Assembly (NCBI GenBank): GCA_964395545.1
Contig: CAYNAW010000011.1
Location: 1-34,329 of the forward strand
Reading direction: 5' to 3'
DNA: 34,329 nt
Source of the DNA: CAYGVX01 sp964395545
GTDB taxonomy: Archaea; Thermoproteota; Bathyarchaeia; Bathyarchaeales; SOJC01
The notes under the pieces are model-generated. The model was not told the origin of the DNA, ran no database searches, and saw only the letters and a list, made by a program, of their open reading frames with translations. Each line of letters begins with the position of its first letter. Within the stretch, counting starts at the first letter, position 1. Positions 24,248 through 33,208 of this stretch are shown here, piece by piece. Both the position numbers and the translations under genes were made by a program.

Positions 24248-26362
24248 ATGGCCCCTGAAGGGAACCGGCAACCGAACAAGCTGATCGCCGAGAAGAGCCC
24301 CTACCTCTTGCAACATGCCTACAATCCCGTCTATTGGTATCCGTGGGGCGCCGAAGCGTTTCGACAAGCCCGAGCCGAAGACAAGCCGGTCTTCCTCTCC
24401 ATCGGATATTCGACATGCCACTGGTGCCACGTAATGGAGAAAGAGTCGTTCGACGATCCAGAAGTGGCCCAACTGCTAAACGACGCCTTTATCTGCGTAA
24501 AAGTTGACCGCGAGGAGCGGCCCGACGTGGACGCGACCTTCATGAAGATATGTCACGCGATGACGGGCACAGGTGGCTGGCCTCTGCACATCATCATGAC
24601 GGCGGACAAGAAACCCTTCTTCGCGGCCACCTACATTCCCAAGGAGAACAGATTCGGACGAACAGGACTGAAACAGCTTATATCGCGAGTCAAGCAGCTG
24701 TGGATGACGAGAAGAGAGGAGTTAGTTGAACCTGCAGGCAGAATCATCAAGCTGCTAGAGCGGGAAGCAGAGGCGCGAGGCGCTCATCATCCGATCGAAA
24801 CGCTTACTGAATCGACTTTGGACGAGGCGTACATGAACCTGGAGGAGAGTTACGACGAACATAACGGCGGCTTCGGATACGCCCCGAAGTTTCCTTCACC
24901 GCACCAGTTGAGCTTCCTTCTCAGGTATTGGCATCGAACTCGACACCCTAAAGCTCTGGAAATGGTTGAACAGACGCTGCGAGCAATGCGCCTCGGGGGA
25001 ATCTACGACCACTTGGCCTCAGGCTTCCACCGCTATTCCACAGACCCCGCGTGGGTCCTTCCTCACTTCGAGAAAATGCTCTACGACCAAGCTATGTTGA
25101 TCATCGCCTATACCGAAGCGTATCAAGTCACGGGAAAGGACGCATACCGACAAACCGCGCAGCACGTAGGCCGCTACGTTCTAGGACATATGACCGATCC
25201 AACCGGAGGCTTCTACTCTGCTGAAGACGCAGACAGCGAAGGCGAAGAAGGAAAATTCTACCTCTGGACCGAGCAGGAAATCACCCAGGCGTTGTCCCCC
25301 GAAGAAGCAGCACTCGTCAAGAGAGTCTTCAACATCGCAGCGGAGGGCAATTTCGCCGATCCTACAACAGGAAGTAAAAACGGGCAGAACGTGCTACACA
25401 TGCGCGAGCCACTCGACGAAGTCGCAGCGAGTCTACGTCTCGCCTCCGACGAATTGCAGAAATCGATTGACGAGGCCTGTAAGAAGCTCCTCGCCGTTCG
25501 CAATAAGCGCATCAATCCAACCACGGATGACAAGATCCTCACGGACTGGAACGGCCTGATGATAGCGGCCCTAGCGAAGGCCAGCCAAGCCTTCGACGAA
25601 GCCGCCTTTGTGGTCGCAGCCCGGAAGGCCGCTGACTTCATAATGGTACGCCTACGCGACGCAGACGGCCGACTGCTCCACCGCTATCGAACCGGAGACG
25701 TGGACATCGCAGGATTCCTCGATGATTACGCATTCCTGATTTGGGGCCTCATCGAGCTGTATGAAGCAACTTTCGAGGCGAACTACCTGAAACGGGCCAT
25801 CGACCTGACTGACGAGATGGTGATGCGTTTTTGGGACCAGGCCCATGCAGGGTTCTACCAAACGGCTACCGGTTTCGAGACTCCTCTGATCCGAAACAAG
25901 GAGATTCAGGACGGGGCGTATCCATCAGGCAACGCGGTGGCTGCTTGGAATTTGATCCGCCTCGCGCGGGTTACCGGTGCAGCTAGGTTTGAGGAAAAAG
26001 CAGAGCGGCTTATGCAGGTCTTCTCAGTCGAGGTGGCACGGGCGCCTCATGCCTATGCCCAACTAATGTCAGCACTAGATTTCGTCATAGGTCCCTCGAG
26101 TGAAGTAGTCGTTGTCGGAGACCCGGCGGAGCAGGACACGGCAGCGATGTTGCAAGCCCTCAGGAAACCGTTCATTCCTAGAAAGGTCGTGTTATTCCGC
26201 TCGTCCGCGGAAAGGTCGCCGGAACTCACCGAGTTAGCCAAGTTCACACGAGACCTGAATGCAAAGGAAGGAAAGGCGACCGCCTTCGTCTGCCACGGCC
26301 ATGTGTGCAGAACACCGACAACCGATGCGGAGGCAATGCTGGAACTACTGAACCCTCGGTGA
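24248..26362 (+). CDS. Thioredoxin-domain DUF255 protein (YyaL/SPATA20-like)
   Basis: The ~704-residue product opens with a thioredoxin-like domain carrying CHWC (57-60) in STCHWCHVMEKESF, the DUF255 hallmark, together with NKLIAEKSPYLLQHA. The rest (~170-680) is an alpha/alpha (six-hairpin) region with WNG, GGF and FLDDYAFLIWGLIELYEA-type repeats. This full-length two-domain layout is conserved from archaea to animals (YyaL/SSP411); the function is unknown and redox activity of CHWC is inferred. ATG at 24248 has a nearby GAGTGG; an in-frame GTG lies at 24239. It is in a line of redox genes but does not overlap them. Confidence 0.9.
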   Translation: MAPEGNRQPNKLIAEKSPYLLQHAYNPVYWYPWGAEAFRQARAEDKPVFLSIGYSTCHWCHVMEKESFDDPEVAQLLNDAFICVKVDREERPDVDATFMKICHAMTGTGGWPLHIIMTADKKPFFAATYIPKENRFGRTGLKQLISRVKQLWMTRREELVEPAGRIIKLLEREAEARGAHHPIETLTESTLDEAYMNLEESYDEHNGGFGYAPKFPSPHQLSFLLRYWHRTRHPKALEMVEQTLRAMRLGGIYDHLASGFHRYSTDPAWVLPHFEKMLYDQAMLIIAYTEAYQVTGKDAYRQTAQHVGRYVLGHMTDPTGGFYSAEDADSEGEEGKFYLWTEQEITQALSPEEAALVKRVFNIAAEGNFADPTTGSKNGQNVLHMREPLDEVAASLRLASDELQKSIDEACKKLLAVRNKRINPTTDDKILTDWNGLMIAALAKASQAFDEAAFVVAARKAADFIMVRLRDADGRLLHRYRTGDVDIAGFLDDYAFLIWGLIELYEATFEANYLKRAIDLTDEMVMRFWDQAHAGFYQTATGFETPLIRNKEIQDGAYPSGNAVAAWNLIRLARVTGAARFEEKAERLMQVFSVEVARAPHAYAQLMSALDFVIGPSSEVVVVGDPAEQDTAAMLQALRKPFIPRKVVLFRSSAERSPELTELAKFTRDLNAKEGKATAFVCHGHVCRTPTTDAEAMLELLNPR

Positions 26363-26492
26363 TCTTGGTGTCTAGAACCACGTTGTGCGCGCGAGGTGCA
26401 CGCATAAAGACCGACCTGGAGATGGAAATCAGTGCCGCAAGGACTTGGAGCCTGAACCGAGCCCTAGCCGTACCGCATTCGAGCCCATGCCC

Positions 26493-27092
26493 TCAGTGCA
26501 AGGAGAAGATTGTAAAAGACTGCTTTGGTAAGAAGCCGAAGTCTTGGTTCAGCCGGTATCCCGCCTCGCGCATCTCGGCCACAATGACTTCTTTCGGGAC
26601 GAAATGCCCGAACATCTGGTGAAAGCGGGACCCACTGCTGCGGGTATACTCGATGACGGCGATCCGTCCCTCGGGTTTCAGGGTGCGTCGCAAATGTGCA
26701 AAGTAGGCTACGCGATTCGACAGGTGATGGGTCAGGTTGCGCATGAAGATCAAGTCAAGACTTTCTCGTGGGAGAGGAGGGGTCTCTTCTGTGACCAGGA
26801 TGACTTCAACGTTATCGACACCTCGTTCTTGGGCGGTGGCTTTGATGAACTCCAGAAAGCCGGGATTCGTGTCAACGGCGAAGACGTGGCCGTTGCTTCC
26901 GACGATGTCAGCCAATCGTAGAGTGAAATACCCGCCTCCAGCTCCGATATCAGCGACTGTCTGGCCTGACTGCACGTTCAGTGCGTCCAATATCTGGTCG
27001 GGCTTGTTCGCGGGGTCTGACGCTTTTCGGTTAAACATCTCGGCCTTGAGGTTCCTCACGGCAACCTCTCCGGGGTCAACAGTATTCGGCAC
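26493..27092 (-). CDS. Class I SAM-dependent methyltransferase (UbiE/type 11-like)
   Basis: The 199-residue product has motif I VADIGAGGGYFT (~46-57), an acidic VFAVDTNP strand end, a LDLIFMRNLTHHL motif and LKPEGRIAVIEY, the order of small class I methyltransferases. A KASDPANKPDQIL segment near the N-terminus is typical of this archaeal/bacterial group. The substrate is unknown. The start is GTG at 27092, but ATG at 27038, with AAGG five bases upstream, fits relatives that begin just before RKASDP. It is convergent with the DUF255 gene. Confidence 0.82.
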   Translation of the reverse strand: MPNTVDPGEVAVRNLKAEMFNRKASDPANKPDQILDALNVQSGQTVADIGAGGGYFTLRLADIVGSNGHVFAVDTNPGFLEFIKATAQERGVDNVEVILVTEETPPLPRESLDLIFMRNLTHHLSNRVAYFAHLRRTLKPEGRIAVIEYTRSSGSRFHQMFGHFVPKEVIVAEMREAGYRLNQDFGFLPKQSFTIFSLH

Positions 27093-27160
27093 TCGTATTT
27101 GTAGTATTCCTTCAGAGGCAACCGAGAGTAGGTGGGTGAGAGGCCTGCTTTCGAAGAGAG

Positions 27161-27166
27161 AAAAAA
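27161..27166 (-). terminator. Oligo-T terminator after the PQQ-propeller/dockerin protein
   Basis: On the minus strand, CCCACTCTTTTTTCTC lies about ten bases after the TAA of the large secreted protein (27179-27177). A similar CCCACTC-T tract follows the caspase-like gene near 15652. Confidence 0.5.
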
Positions 27167-27176
27167 GAGTGGGGGA

Positions 27177-29864
27177 TTACCAGCTTTTGCCGTAGTTGCC
27201 CGCCGCGATGACGATGTCGAAGATGTCGGTGTCCCCGTCCCCTTCGATGTCATAGTTGGCGACGTACTGTGGGTTCGGCGCCATGACGCCGTAGACGCCG
27301 GCCATGCGGACCATGTCGAAGATGTTGACGTAGCGGTCGCCGTCGACGTCGCCTGGAATGGTCACGAACACCCAGCCGCCAACCAGAATGTTGTTCGCGG
27401 TTTCGATTTCGCCTGGGACCGCCCAGAGGTGGGCGCCGCTGATGGTGTAGTTGCCCTTGTCGAAGCCGCCGGTGTGCCAGTCAAACGGGACTGTCGTCGT
27501 GGCGCCGGGGGCAAGAACAACGGGATATTCGTCAATCATGCCTCCGTGCTGCGCGGAAAGGTAGAAGCTCTCGGTGTCTCCGCCGAGGTTCTCAGCTTCA
27601 ACTACAACCCAAACCCGGTATCCCTGTCCAACCACGGTCTTCGTGGTCGTCACGAGGTTCACGGCCACGTCGTGTTCCGGTCCAATGCAGTAGAAGTTGC
27701 CGTTCACGTCTCCGAAGAAGACGTGGCCATAAGCTAGCACTGGTGAAGCGGCGATGGCTCCACTGGTGCCAAACTCCCATAGGAGATTCCCGGTAGACTT
27801 ATCTCGACATTCCCCGGTACACCAAAGTTTGCCCCAGATTACTCTCTCTCCCGCGACGACCGGAGAAGCCTTAATCTCCTCACCTACGTCGACACTCCAG
27901 ACGGTCGCGCCGTTGGTGGCGTTCAGGGCGTAGATGTGGTGGTCGTTGCAGCCGAAGAACACCATTCCATCTGCAACCGCGGGCGAAGAGTAGACAGGCG
28001 CAGTTGTGGAGAAGACCCAAAGAGGTGTGCCAAAATCCGCCCTCAAGGCATATAGCCCGTCGCTGCACCCGAAGAAGACCGCGTCGTCGGCGACTGTGGG
28101 AGAAGATCTGACGCTCCGGGGCTGGCTCCATTTAGGCGTTCCAGAGGGCTCGTTCAATGCATACATGTAATTCTCTGTAGCGAAGAAAACGATAGGGTTC
28201 GGCAACGTGAGAGGCTTCAATATCGCGGGTGAAGTGTGTATGGGACCAGACGCAGTGTAGCTCCAGATCAGCTGCCCAGTGGTACCATTAACAACACAGA
28301 ATTGGTTGTAGTACCCGAAGTAGACTTTGCCATCGTTAATCACTGGAGACGAATCGACCATCCCGTGTCCGTATTGCCACAAGAAGGCGCCCGTTGATGC
28401 GTTCAGCGCATAGAGTCCTTGGTCCGTTCCGAAGAAGACTCTTCCATCATCGAATGCAGGTGAAGAGGTGACGCGGTGTGAGTATTGCCACAGCTGGGCG
28501 CCTGTCGTCTCATTCAAAGCCGTAATGCTGTCGTTTCTCGCCAGGAAGACTACGTCGTGGGCCACGGCTGGAGAATACTCTATGGCAGAGCCTGCGATGT
28601 TGCTCCATCTTGTCCGGTTGGTCTGCGGCACCGTGGAAACAGAAAGACCCGTGTGGCTTGGGCTCTTCCCAGCCATGGGCCAGAAGTCTGCACGTGCGTG
28701 TGGCTGTATGGTCATGTTATAGAAGAACGTGCCGTCTGCGGTGTCAACCTCCATGATGACGAAGCCTGCTTCCACCGGGTTGTCCAGCCCGCCCTCAATT
28801 TCGAGTGACTTCTCGGAGTACTTGAGTTTCACATCATCCTTGACGTTGTGGCTTGTTTGCAGTCCAAACCTTTCGACTAAGCAGGGCAGCTGGATTGTGT
28901 TACTGAAGCGACGGTGGTCTCTCGTTATGGCCGGCCATGCTATGCGTTCCACTACAAGTATGGCCAAGTGCCAGTTGATGTCGTCGTCGCCAGCACCGAG
29001 TGATACAGTGTTCACGGTCCCGGGAATTGGATTGACATCCATTGTTATGGTGTTAATACCACTGCCATTCCAGATGTCTCCCGCAGGGTCTGACACAAGT
29101 TCACCGTTGAAGGTCACGTTTTCGTAATAGTCCCACGGAGATGGAATAGGTTCGTAAATCCCGCCCATGGTTGACACAATCAGCAGTCCCTGGCAGAAGC
29201 CAGGGAATGGTCCCGACGAGCCCAAGTTGAAATGAGTGTCTTGCCTTGCACTGAGTTGGTCGAGACGCTCGCTTCCGTCGTTGATTGTGATTTGTTTGGA
29301 CTGCAAAAGAGCTCCGTTTTTGTACACTATGACAAGCTGGTGGAAGCGTGGCCAGACTTCAGTTGGATACCGCGTTCTTATGTAGTAATTTTGGTTTTGA
29401 AGTTGCAGCGCTTCGGTAACATTCCAACGGTAAACTACTCTCTGGTAAGCCGCTGGCCAACAGCTATCCAAGAATGCTGCTTCGCTGTGGCCAAAGTCAT
29501 AAAGGAATGGGTCAACTTCGATAGTCGCATTAGCTGGGTCGTAGGCAAAACTCCAATCAATGTCGACTCCGGCATAGAGGAAGGCATTCACAACAACTGT
29601 GTCTGGGTGGGAGATTATTCCAGTGACGTCGATCCATGAAGTGGCAGCTATCGTTTCAGGAAAATGCGTTAGATCGTTTGAGTACTCGAGGACATCGTAG
29701 CACCCTGTCACGTTGTAGGTACCCTCGTTCAACGGATTGTCTGGGCCAGGTGCAAGACTCAGTTGAGGTAAGCAAGCGGCCAGCAGAAGCGTGGCCAAGA
29801 TGGTCAGGGCAGCCAACTTGCCGCTCCTCGAAATCAAACAGAATTCGTCGGACGGGTGCTTCAC
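27177..29864 (-). CDS. Secreted PQQ-like beta-propeller protein with CARDB and dockerin-like domains
   Basis: The product is ~895 residues. It has a signal peptide (LAALTILATLLLAACLP, near residues 17-33), a DUF3344-like N-terminal domain (~45-300), then seven to eight PQQ/WD-like propeller repeats (~420-725; units such as VFFGTDQGLYALNASTG), a CARDB-type Ig-like domain (~727-832) and a dockerin-like pair of loops at the end (GDVDGDRYVNIFDMV and DIEGDGDTDIFDIVIAAG). It is secreted and probably part of the cell surface, with no membrane anchor. The GTG at 29864 follows AAGGAG (29877-29882, minus strand) by 12 bases; the longer open frame to 30038 lacks support. Two TATA-like boxes lie upstream (29959-29970 and around 29985). 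Confidence 0.85.
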   Translation of the reverse strand: MKHPSDEFCLISRSGKLAALTILATLLLAACLPQLSLAPGPDNPLNEGTYNVTGCYDVLEYSNDLTHFPETIAATSWIDVTGIISHPDTVVVNAFLYAGVDIDWSFAYDPANATIEVDPFLYDFGHSEAAFLDSCWPAAYQRVVYRWNVTEALQLQNQNYYIRTRYPTEVWPRFHQLVIVYKNGALLQSKQITINDGSERLDQLSARQDTHFNLGSSGPFPGFCQGLLIVSTMGGIYEPIPSPWDYYENVTFNGELVSDPAGDIWNGSGINTITMDVNPIPGTVNTVSLGAGDDDINWHLAILVVERIAWPAITRDHRRFSNTIQLPCLVERFGLQTSHNVKDDVKLKYSEKSLEIEGGLDNPVEAGFVIMEVDTADGTFFYNMTIQPHARADFWPMAGKSPSHTGLSVSTVPQTNRTRWSNIAGSAIEYSPAVAHDVVFLARNDSITALNETTGAQLWQYSHRVTSSPAFDDGRVFFGTDQGLYALNASTGAFLWQYGHGMVDSSPVINDGKVYFGYYNQFCVVNGTTGQLIWSYTASGPIHTSPAILKPLTLPNPIVFFATENYMYALNEPSGTPKWSQPRSVRSSPTVADDAVFFGCSDGLYALRADFGTPLWVFSTTAPVYSSPAVADGMVFFGCNDHHIYALNATNGATVWSVDVGEEIKASPVVAGERVIWGKLWCTGECRDKSTGNLLWEFGTSGAIAASPVLAYGHVFFGDVNGNFYCIGPEHDVAVNLVTTTKTVVGQGYRVWVVVEAENLGGDTESFYLSAQHGGMIDEYPVVLAPGATTTVPFDWHTGGFDKGNYTISGAHLWAVPGEIETANNILVGGWVFVTIPGDVDGDRYVNIFDMVRMAGVYGVMAPNPQYVANYDIEGDGDTDIFDIVIAAGNYGKSW

Positions 29865-29958
29865 CGTGAGCTCATCTCCTTGCAGGTCGTCAGGCACTGT
29901 GCGGCATACCTGTATCCTAAAGGTCCATGATGAATACCAATACTTACCATGGTTATTC

Positions 29959-29992
29959 CCATAAAAAGGTGAGCGCCAGCGCATAAAAGCCT
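29959..29992 (-). promoter_or_regulatory. One or two TATA-like boxes upstream of the PQQ-propeller gene
   Basis: On the minus strand, CTTTTTATGG (29961-29970) and GCTTTTATG (around 29983-29991) both resemble TATA boxes. The first would give a leader of about 75 bases to the GTG at 29864. The rest of 29993-30226 holds no supported gene. Confidence 0.35.
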
Positions 29993-30226
29993 TATGTAAG
30001 TAGGTTCTAGGCTCAAACCAGCTGGCTTGCAGAACCAACCAAACAAAGGAGAGAGCCCACCGCTGGGAATTCGGTCGGCATCATGATGTGCGTCTGCAAT
30101 ACTCAACACCGGTCCAAGCAGACAACGGAGGCAATTGTCGCGATGCATACGTCGATCGTGTAGAAGCCCTGACGCCGGCGTCTCTGGATTCACAGATTGG
30201 CGGGCTCGCAGGACTCGGGTGCACGC

Positions 30227-30442
30227 TTAGAACTTGAATCGGCTGCCGGTGTCTACGTCTTGCTTGAATTCTCTGGCCAACTCCTCGATCAGCAGCTTCT
30301 GCTTCTTCGTCAGCTTCTTGGGAACCGAGACGTCGACTCGAAGGAGCAGGGCTCCGCGGCCGCGGCCGTTCAGCTTGGGCATGCCTTTGCCTTCCAGCTC
30401 CACAATGTCTCCGGAGCGTGTTCCCCGCGGGATCTGGACGGC
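30227..30442 (-). pseudogene. dnaJ: Truncated 3' end of dnaJ (Hsp40), 5' part missing
   Basis: On the minus strand the ~70 codons before TAA (30229-30227) show the C-terminal substrate-binding end of DnaJ: QIPRGTRSGD, then EGKGMPKLNGRGRG, then VDVSVPKKLTKKQK and a charged tail. These are characteristic of the DnaJ C-terminal domain. Similarity stops abruptly at about 30438-30442, where plus-strand UvrA-like sequence begins. The J domain, zinc fingers and first beta domain are absent, so the fragment is non-functional here, or the join is an assembly error. Confidence 0.8.
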
Positions 30443-33208
30443 CTGCTGAAGGTGCTGAACCGCTTGGTTGGAAGCAGCGCCACAATCGTTGTCGTCGAAC
30501 ATAATACGGACATCATGAGAGCAGCCGATTGGATTGTCGATCTCGGTCCAGGCGCCGGATCTAGCGGAGGGCAGCTGCTTTACGCGGGTCCTCTGAAAGG
30601 ACTCTATAGTGTCAAGGAATCCATCACAGGAACCGCGCTCAGACTCGAGGGTGCTGTTCAGCCGCGAAGACCAACTGAGAAGAGAGAATCTCGAAAGGCG
30701 TCTTTCATTGCGATTCGGAACGCAAGGGCAAACAACCTCAAAGGCGTGAGCGTCGACATCCCGAAGGGCACGCTCACCGTCGTCACAGGAGTCTCTGGGT
30801 CTGGGAAGTCAAGCTTGATTCGGGATGTTCTGCAAGTCGAAGCCCGACGGCGGTACCTCGAGTCCCTATCCATGTATGAACGCCAAGGGGTCCGGGAAGG
30901 CGCAGAGGCTCCCGTTGACACGATCACGGGTCTTGGGGTTTCTCTGACCGTGGCTCCCCATCGGGCGCACCTGTGGAGTCAAATTCCCCAGTTCACTCGG
31001 CGAAACAGTGTGGGCGCCATGTCGGAACTGAGCTTCCACATCGCGAACCTGCTTGCCGCGCTTGGAGAACGCCGCTGTCTCAAGTGCGGAGTGCAGATGA
31101 ACCGAGAGAAAACGTGGGCGTGTCCGAAGTGCCATGCCACCGCACCTATCGCTGAAGCTCGGCATTTTTCGGGATCCCACTACGCCAGCTCGTGCGGGAA
31201 ATGCAGCGGGATCGGCTCTCTTCAAGCTCCGCAGCCTGAGAAGCTCATCGTTCACCCTGAGAAGCCCCTGTGCGCAGGCGCCATGTGGTCGCCAGGCTAT
31301 TGGCCTGAGACCTACCTGTGTAAAGATCAGCCTATCATCCCAGCCCTCGGCGAACGGTATGGGTTTGACCTCGGCAAGACTCCTTGGAACGACATTTCAA
31401 AGCAGGCACAGAACGCCTTTCTGTACGGCGATGATGAAACCTACCTAGTGACGTATCGGAGCAAGTCCACAGGTCGACTTAAAGGAAAGCTGCGAACCAA
31501 CAAGTGGAAGTGGCGGGGGTTCTTCAGCAAGGATAGCTGGCTTTGGACGTGGGATATCCACGGAACATACACTAAGACAGTGGTCTGTCCAGAATGCAAC
31601 GGAAAGGGCCTGCTCCCCGAGTTTCTGGCCGTTACGCTCCGCGAACGTGACATGTTTGAGATCGGCGAAATGCCTCTGACTGAGCTGGAGGAACTGCTGC
31701 AAGCACTCCCCACGCCGCCGCCGAGCATTCCGCTAGTTGCCACCAGTCTCAACATCGCCCTTAGGCGGCTGCGGTTTCTGCGGCAAGTTGGACTCGGGTA
31801 TCTCCATCTCAATCGCCCTACGGGAACGTTGTCGGCCGGCGAAGCCCAGCGGATTCAACTCGCCAGCCTGCTCGGGAGCGGACTGACCTCTCTGACCGTT
31901 TTGGTCGACGAGCCGTCACGGGGGATGCATCCGGTCGAGCTGGAAGCGCTCCGTGAGGCGCTGCAGGAGCTTCGGGACGAAGGAAACACTGTAATCGTTG
32001 TCGAGCACGATTTGCTGCTAATTCGGTCCGCAAACCACGTAATCGATCTGGGACCGGGGGCAGGAGCCTTAGGCGGATCGATTGTCGCCCAAGGGAAGCC
32101 CGACGCGATTGTCAAGGCAGGCACGGTCACGGGCAGGTGGCTTCAAGGTGTCACCTCCAGGTCGGCTCCCCTAGGTGAAGCTTTTCAAGCACGAATGTTG
32201 CCTCATCACCGGCGCAACGCACAAGGATGGATGGAAATCATAGGCGCCCGGGCGCACAATCTTCGGGGTGAAAATGTCAGGTTGCCGTTGGGGACGCTCA
32301 TCGGGGTCTGCGGTGTCTCGGGTTCAGGGAAGAGCACGCTGATAGTCGACACGCTCGGTCGGGCGTTGGTGCGGAAGCTGTACACATCATCGTTTGCTCG
32401 TGAACCGCTCGAACCTGGAGCGCACGATGCGGTGGAAAACGCTCCCAAACGAGCTTTCATGGTTGACCAATCCACGAAGGGAATCCATAGTCCCGCGACT
32501 TTTCTCGGACTGAACAACCCCTTGCAAAAGATCTATGCCGACAGCGATGACGCCCAAGCCTTGGGACTAGACGAACGGGCATTGAGCAAACGTTGCTCCG
32601 CATGCCGGGGACGCGGCCGACTCCGCATCGACATGGGGTTTCTACCAGATGAGGACGTGGAATGTGAAACCTGCACGGGTACAGGCTATCGCCCAGAGGC
32701 GTGGGACGTCCGTCTCAGAAATGTCGCTTTGCCCGAGATCAGCACGATGACTCTAGACGAGGTCTATGCGCTGTTCCAAGACGAACCACAGATTGCGAAC
32801 ATTCTGAAGACTGCTAGGCAAGTGGGCTTGGGATACTTGGTGTGGGACCAACCTGCCTACACATTGTCGGGGGGAGAAGTGCAACGGCTCAAAATCGCCG
32901 AAGAGCTCTGCAAAAGGACGAAAGTCAAGACCCTGTACATCTTGGACGAACCCACGGTCGGGCTGCACATGGAAGATGTGACCCAGCTAGCGAACGTGCT
33001 GCACCACCTCGCCGACGCAGGACACACGGTCATTGTCGTGGAACACCATCCCCACCTCCTGGCGTGCTGCGATTGGCTCATCGAGCTCGGACCGGACGGG
33101 GGACCCGCCGGCGGACGAATCATCGCAACAGGACCCCCCGAGAAAGTGGCAACTATGAACACGCCGACTGCTCCCTATCTCCGGGAGGTGCTGGAGGCGA
33201 AAACATGA
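30440..33208 (+). CDS. UvrA-like ABC ATPase, 5'-truncated, with part of an additional ABC module
   Basis: The product has the end of one ABC module (IVVVEHNTDIMRAADWIVDLG, near 30487-30550), then two complete UvrA-type modules. The first has Walker A GVSGSGKSS at 30788-30814, Zn-type CxxC pairs, and signature TLSAGEAQR near 31830; the second has GVSGSGKST at 32312-32338 and signature TLSGGEVQR near 32864 followed by LYILDEPTVGL. UvrA senses bulky DNA lesions; divergent paralogues also give drug resistance. Only the second part is a full UvrA-sized unit, so the initial module may come from a longer (double UvrA) gene or an upstream UvrA. The frame stays open into the dnaJ antisense back to 30197 but lacks homology there. 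Its stop overlaps the next ATG (ATGA). True start is unclear. Confidence 0.8.
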   Translation, partial: GLLKVLNRLVGSSATIVVVEHNTDIMRAADWIVDLGPGAGSSGGQLLYAGPLKGLYSVKESITGTALRLEGAVQPRRPTEKRESRKASFIAIRNARANNLKGVSVDIPKGTLTVVTGVSGSGKSSLIRDVLQVEARRRYLESLSMYERQGVREGAEAPVDTITGLGVSLTVAPHRAHLWSQIPQFTRRNSVGAMSELSFHIANLLAALGERRCLKCGVQMNREKTWACPKCHATAPIAEARHFSGSHYASSCGKCSGIGSLQAPQPEKLIVHPEKPLCAGAMWSPGYWPETYLCKDQPIIPALGERYGFDLGKTPWNDISKQAQNAFLYGDDETYLVTYRSKSTGRLKGKLRTNKWKWRGFFSKDSWLWTWDIHGTYTKTVVCPECNGKGLLPEFLAVTLRERDMFEIGEMPLTELEELLQALPTPPPSIPLVATSLNIALRRLRFLRQVGLGYLHLNRPTGTLSAGEAQRIQLASLLGSGLTSLTVLVDEPSRGMHPVELEALREALQELRDEGNTVIVVEHDLLLIRSANHVIDLGPGAGALGGSIVAQGKPDAIVKAGTVTGRWLQGVTSRSAPLGEAFQARMLPHHRRNAQGWMEIIGARAHNLRGENVRLPLGTLIGVCGVSGSGKSTLIVDTLGRALVRKLYTSSFAREPLEPGAHDAVENAPKRAFMVDQSTKGIHSPATFLGLNNPLQKIYADSDDAQALGLDERALSKRCSACRGRGRLRIDMGFLPDEDVECETCTGTGYRPEAWDVRLRNVALPEISTMTLDEVYALFQDEPQIANILKTARQVGLGYLVWDQPAYTLSGGEVQRLKIAEELCKRTKVKTLYILDEPTVGLHMEDVTQLANVLHHLADAGHTVIVVEHHPHLLACCDWLIELGPDGGPAGGRIIATGPPEKVATMNTPTAPYLREVLEAKT

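Noticed and set aside
30197..30439. N-terminal 80 codons of the open frame carrying the UvrA-like protein
   Set aside because: They are antisense to the dnaJ fragment and have no UvrA similarity.
32842..33204. Extended N-terminus for the toroid-fold gene
   Set aside because: This stretch is Arg/His/Pro-rich out-of-frame reading of the UvrA-like gene; the ATG at 33205 has a strong ribosome binding site and overlaps the upstream stop.
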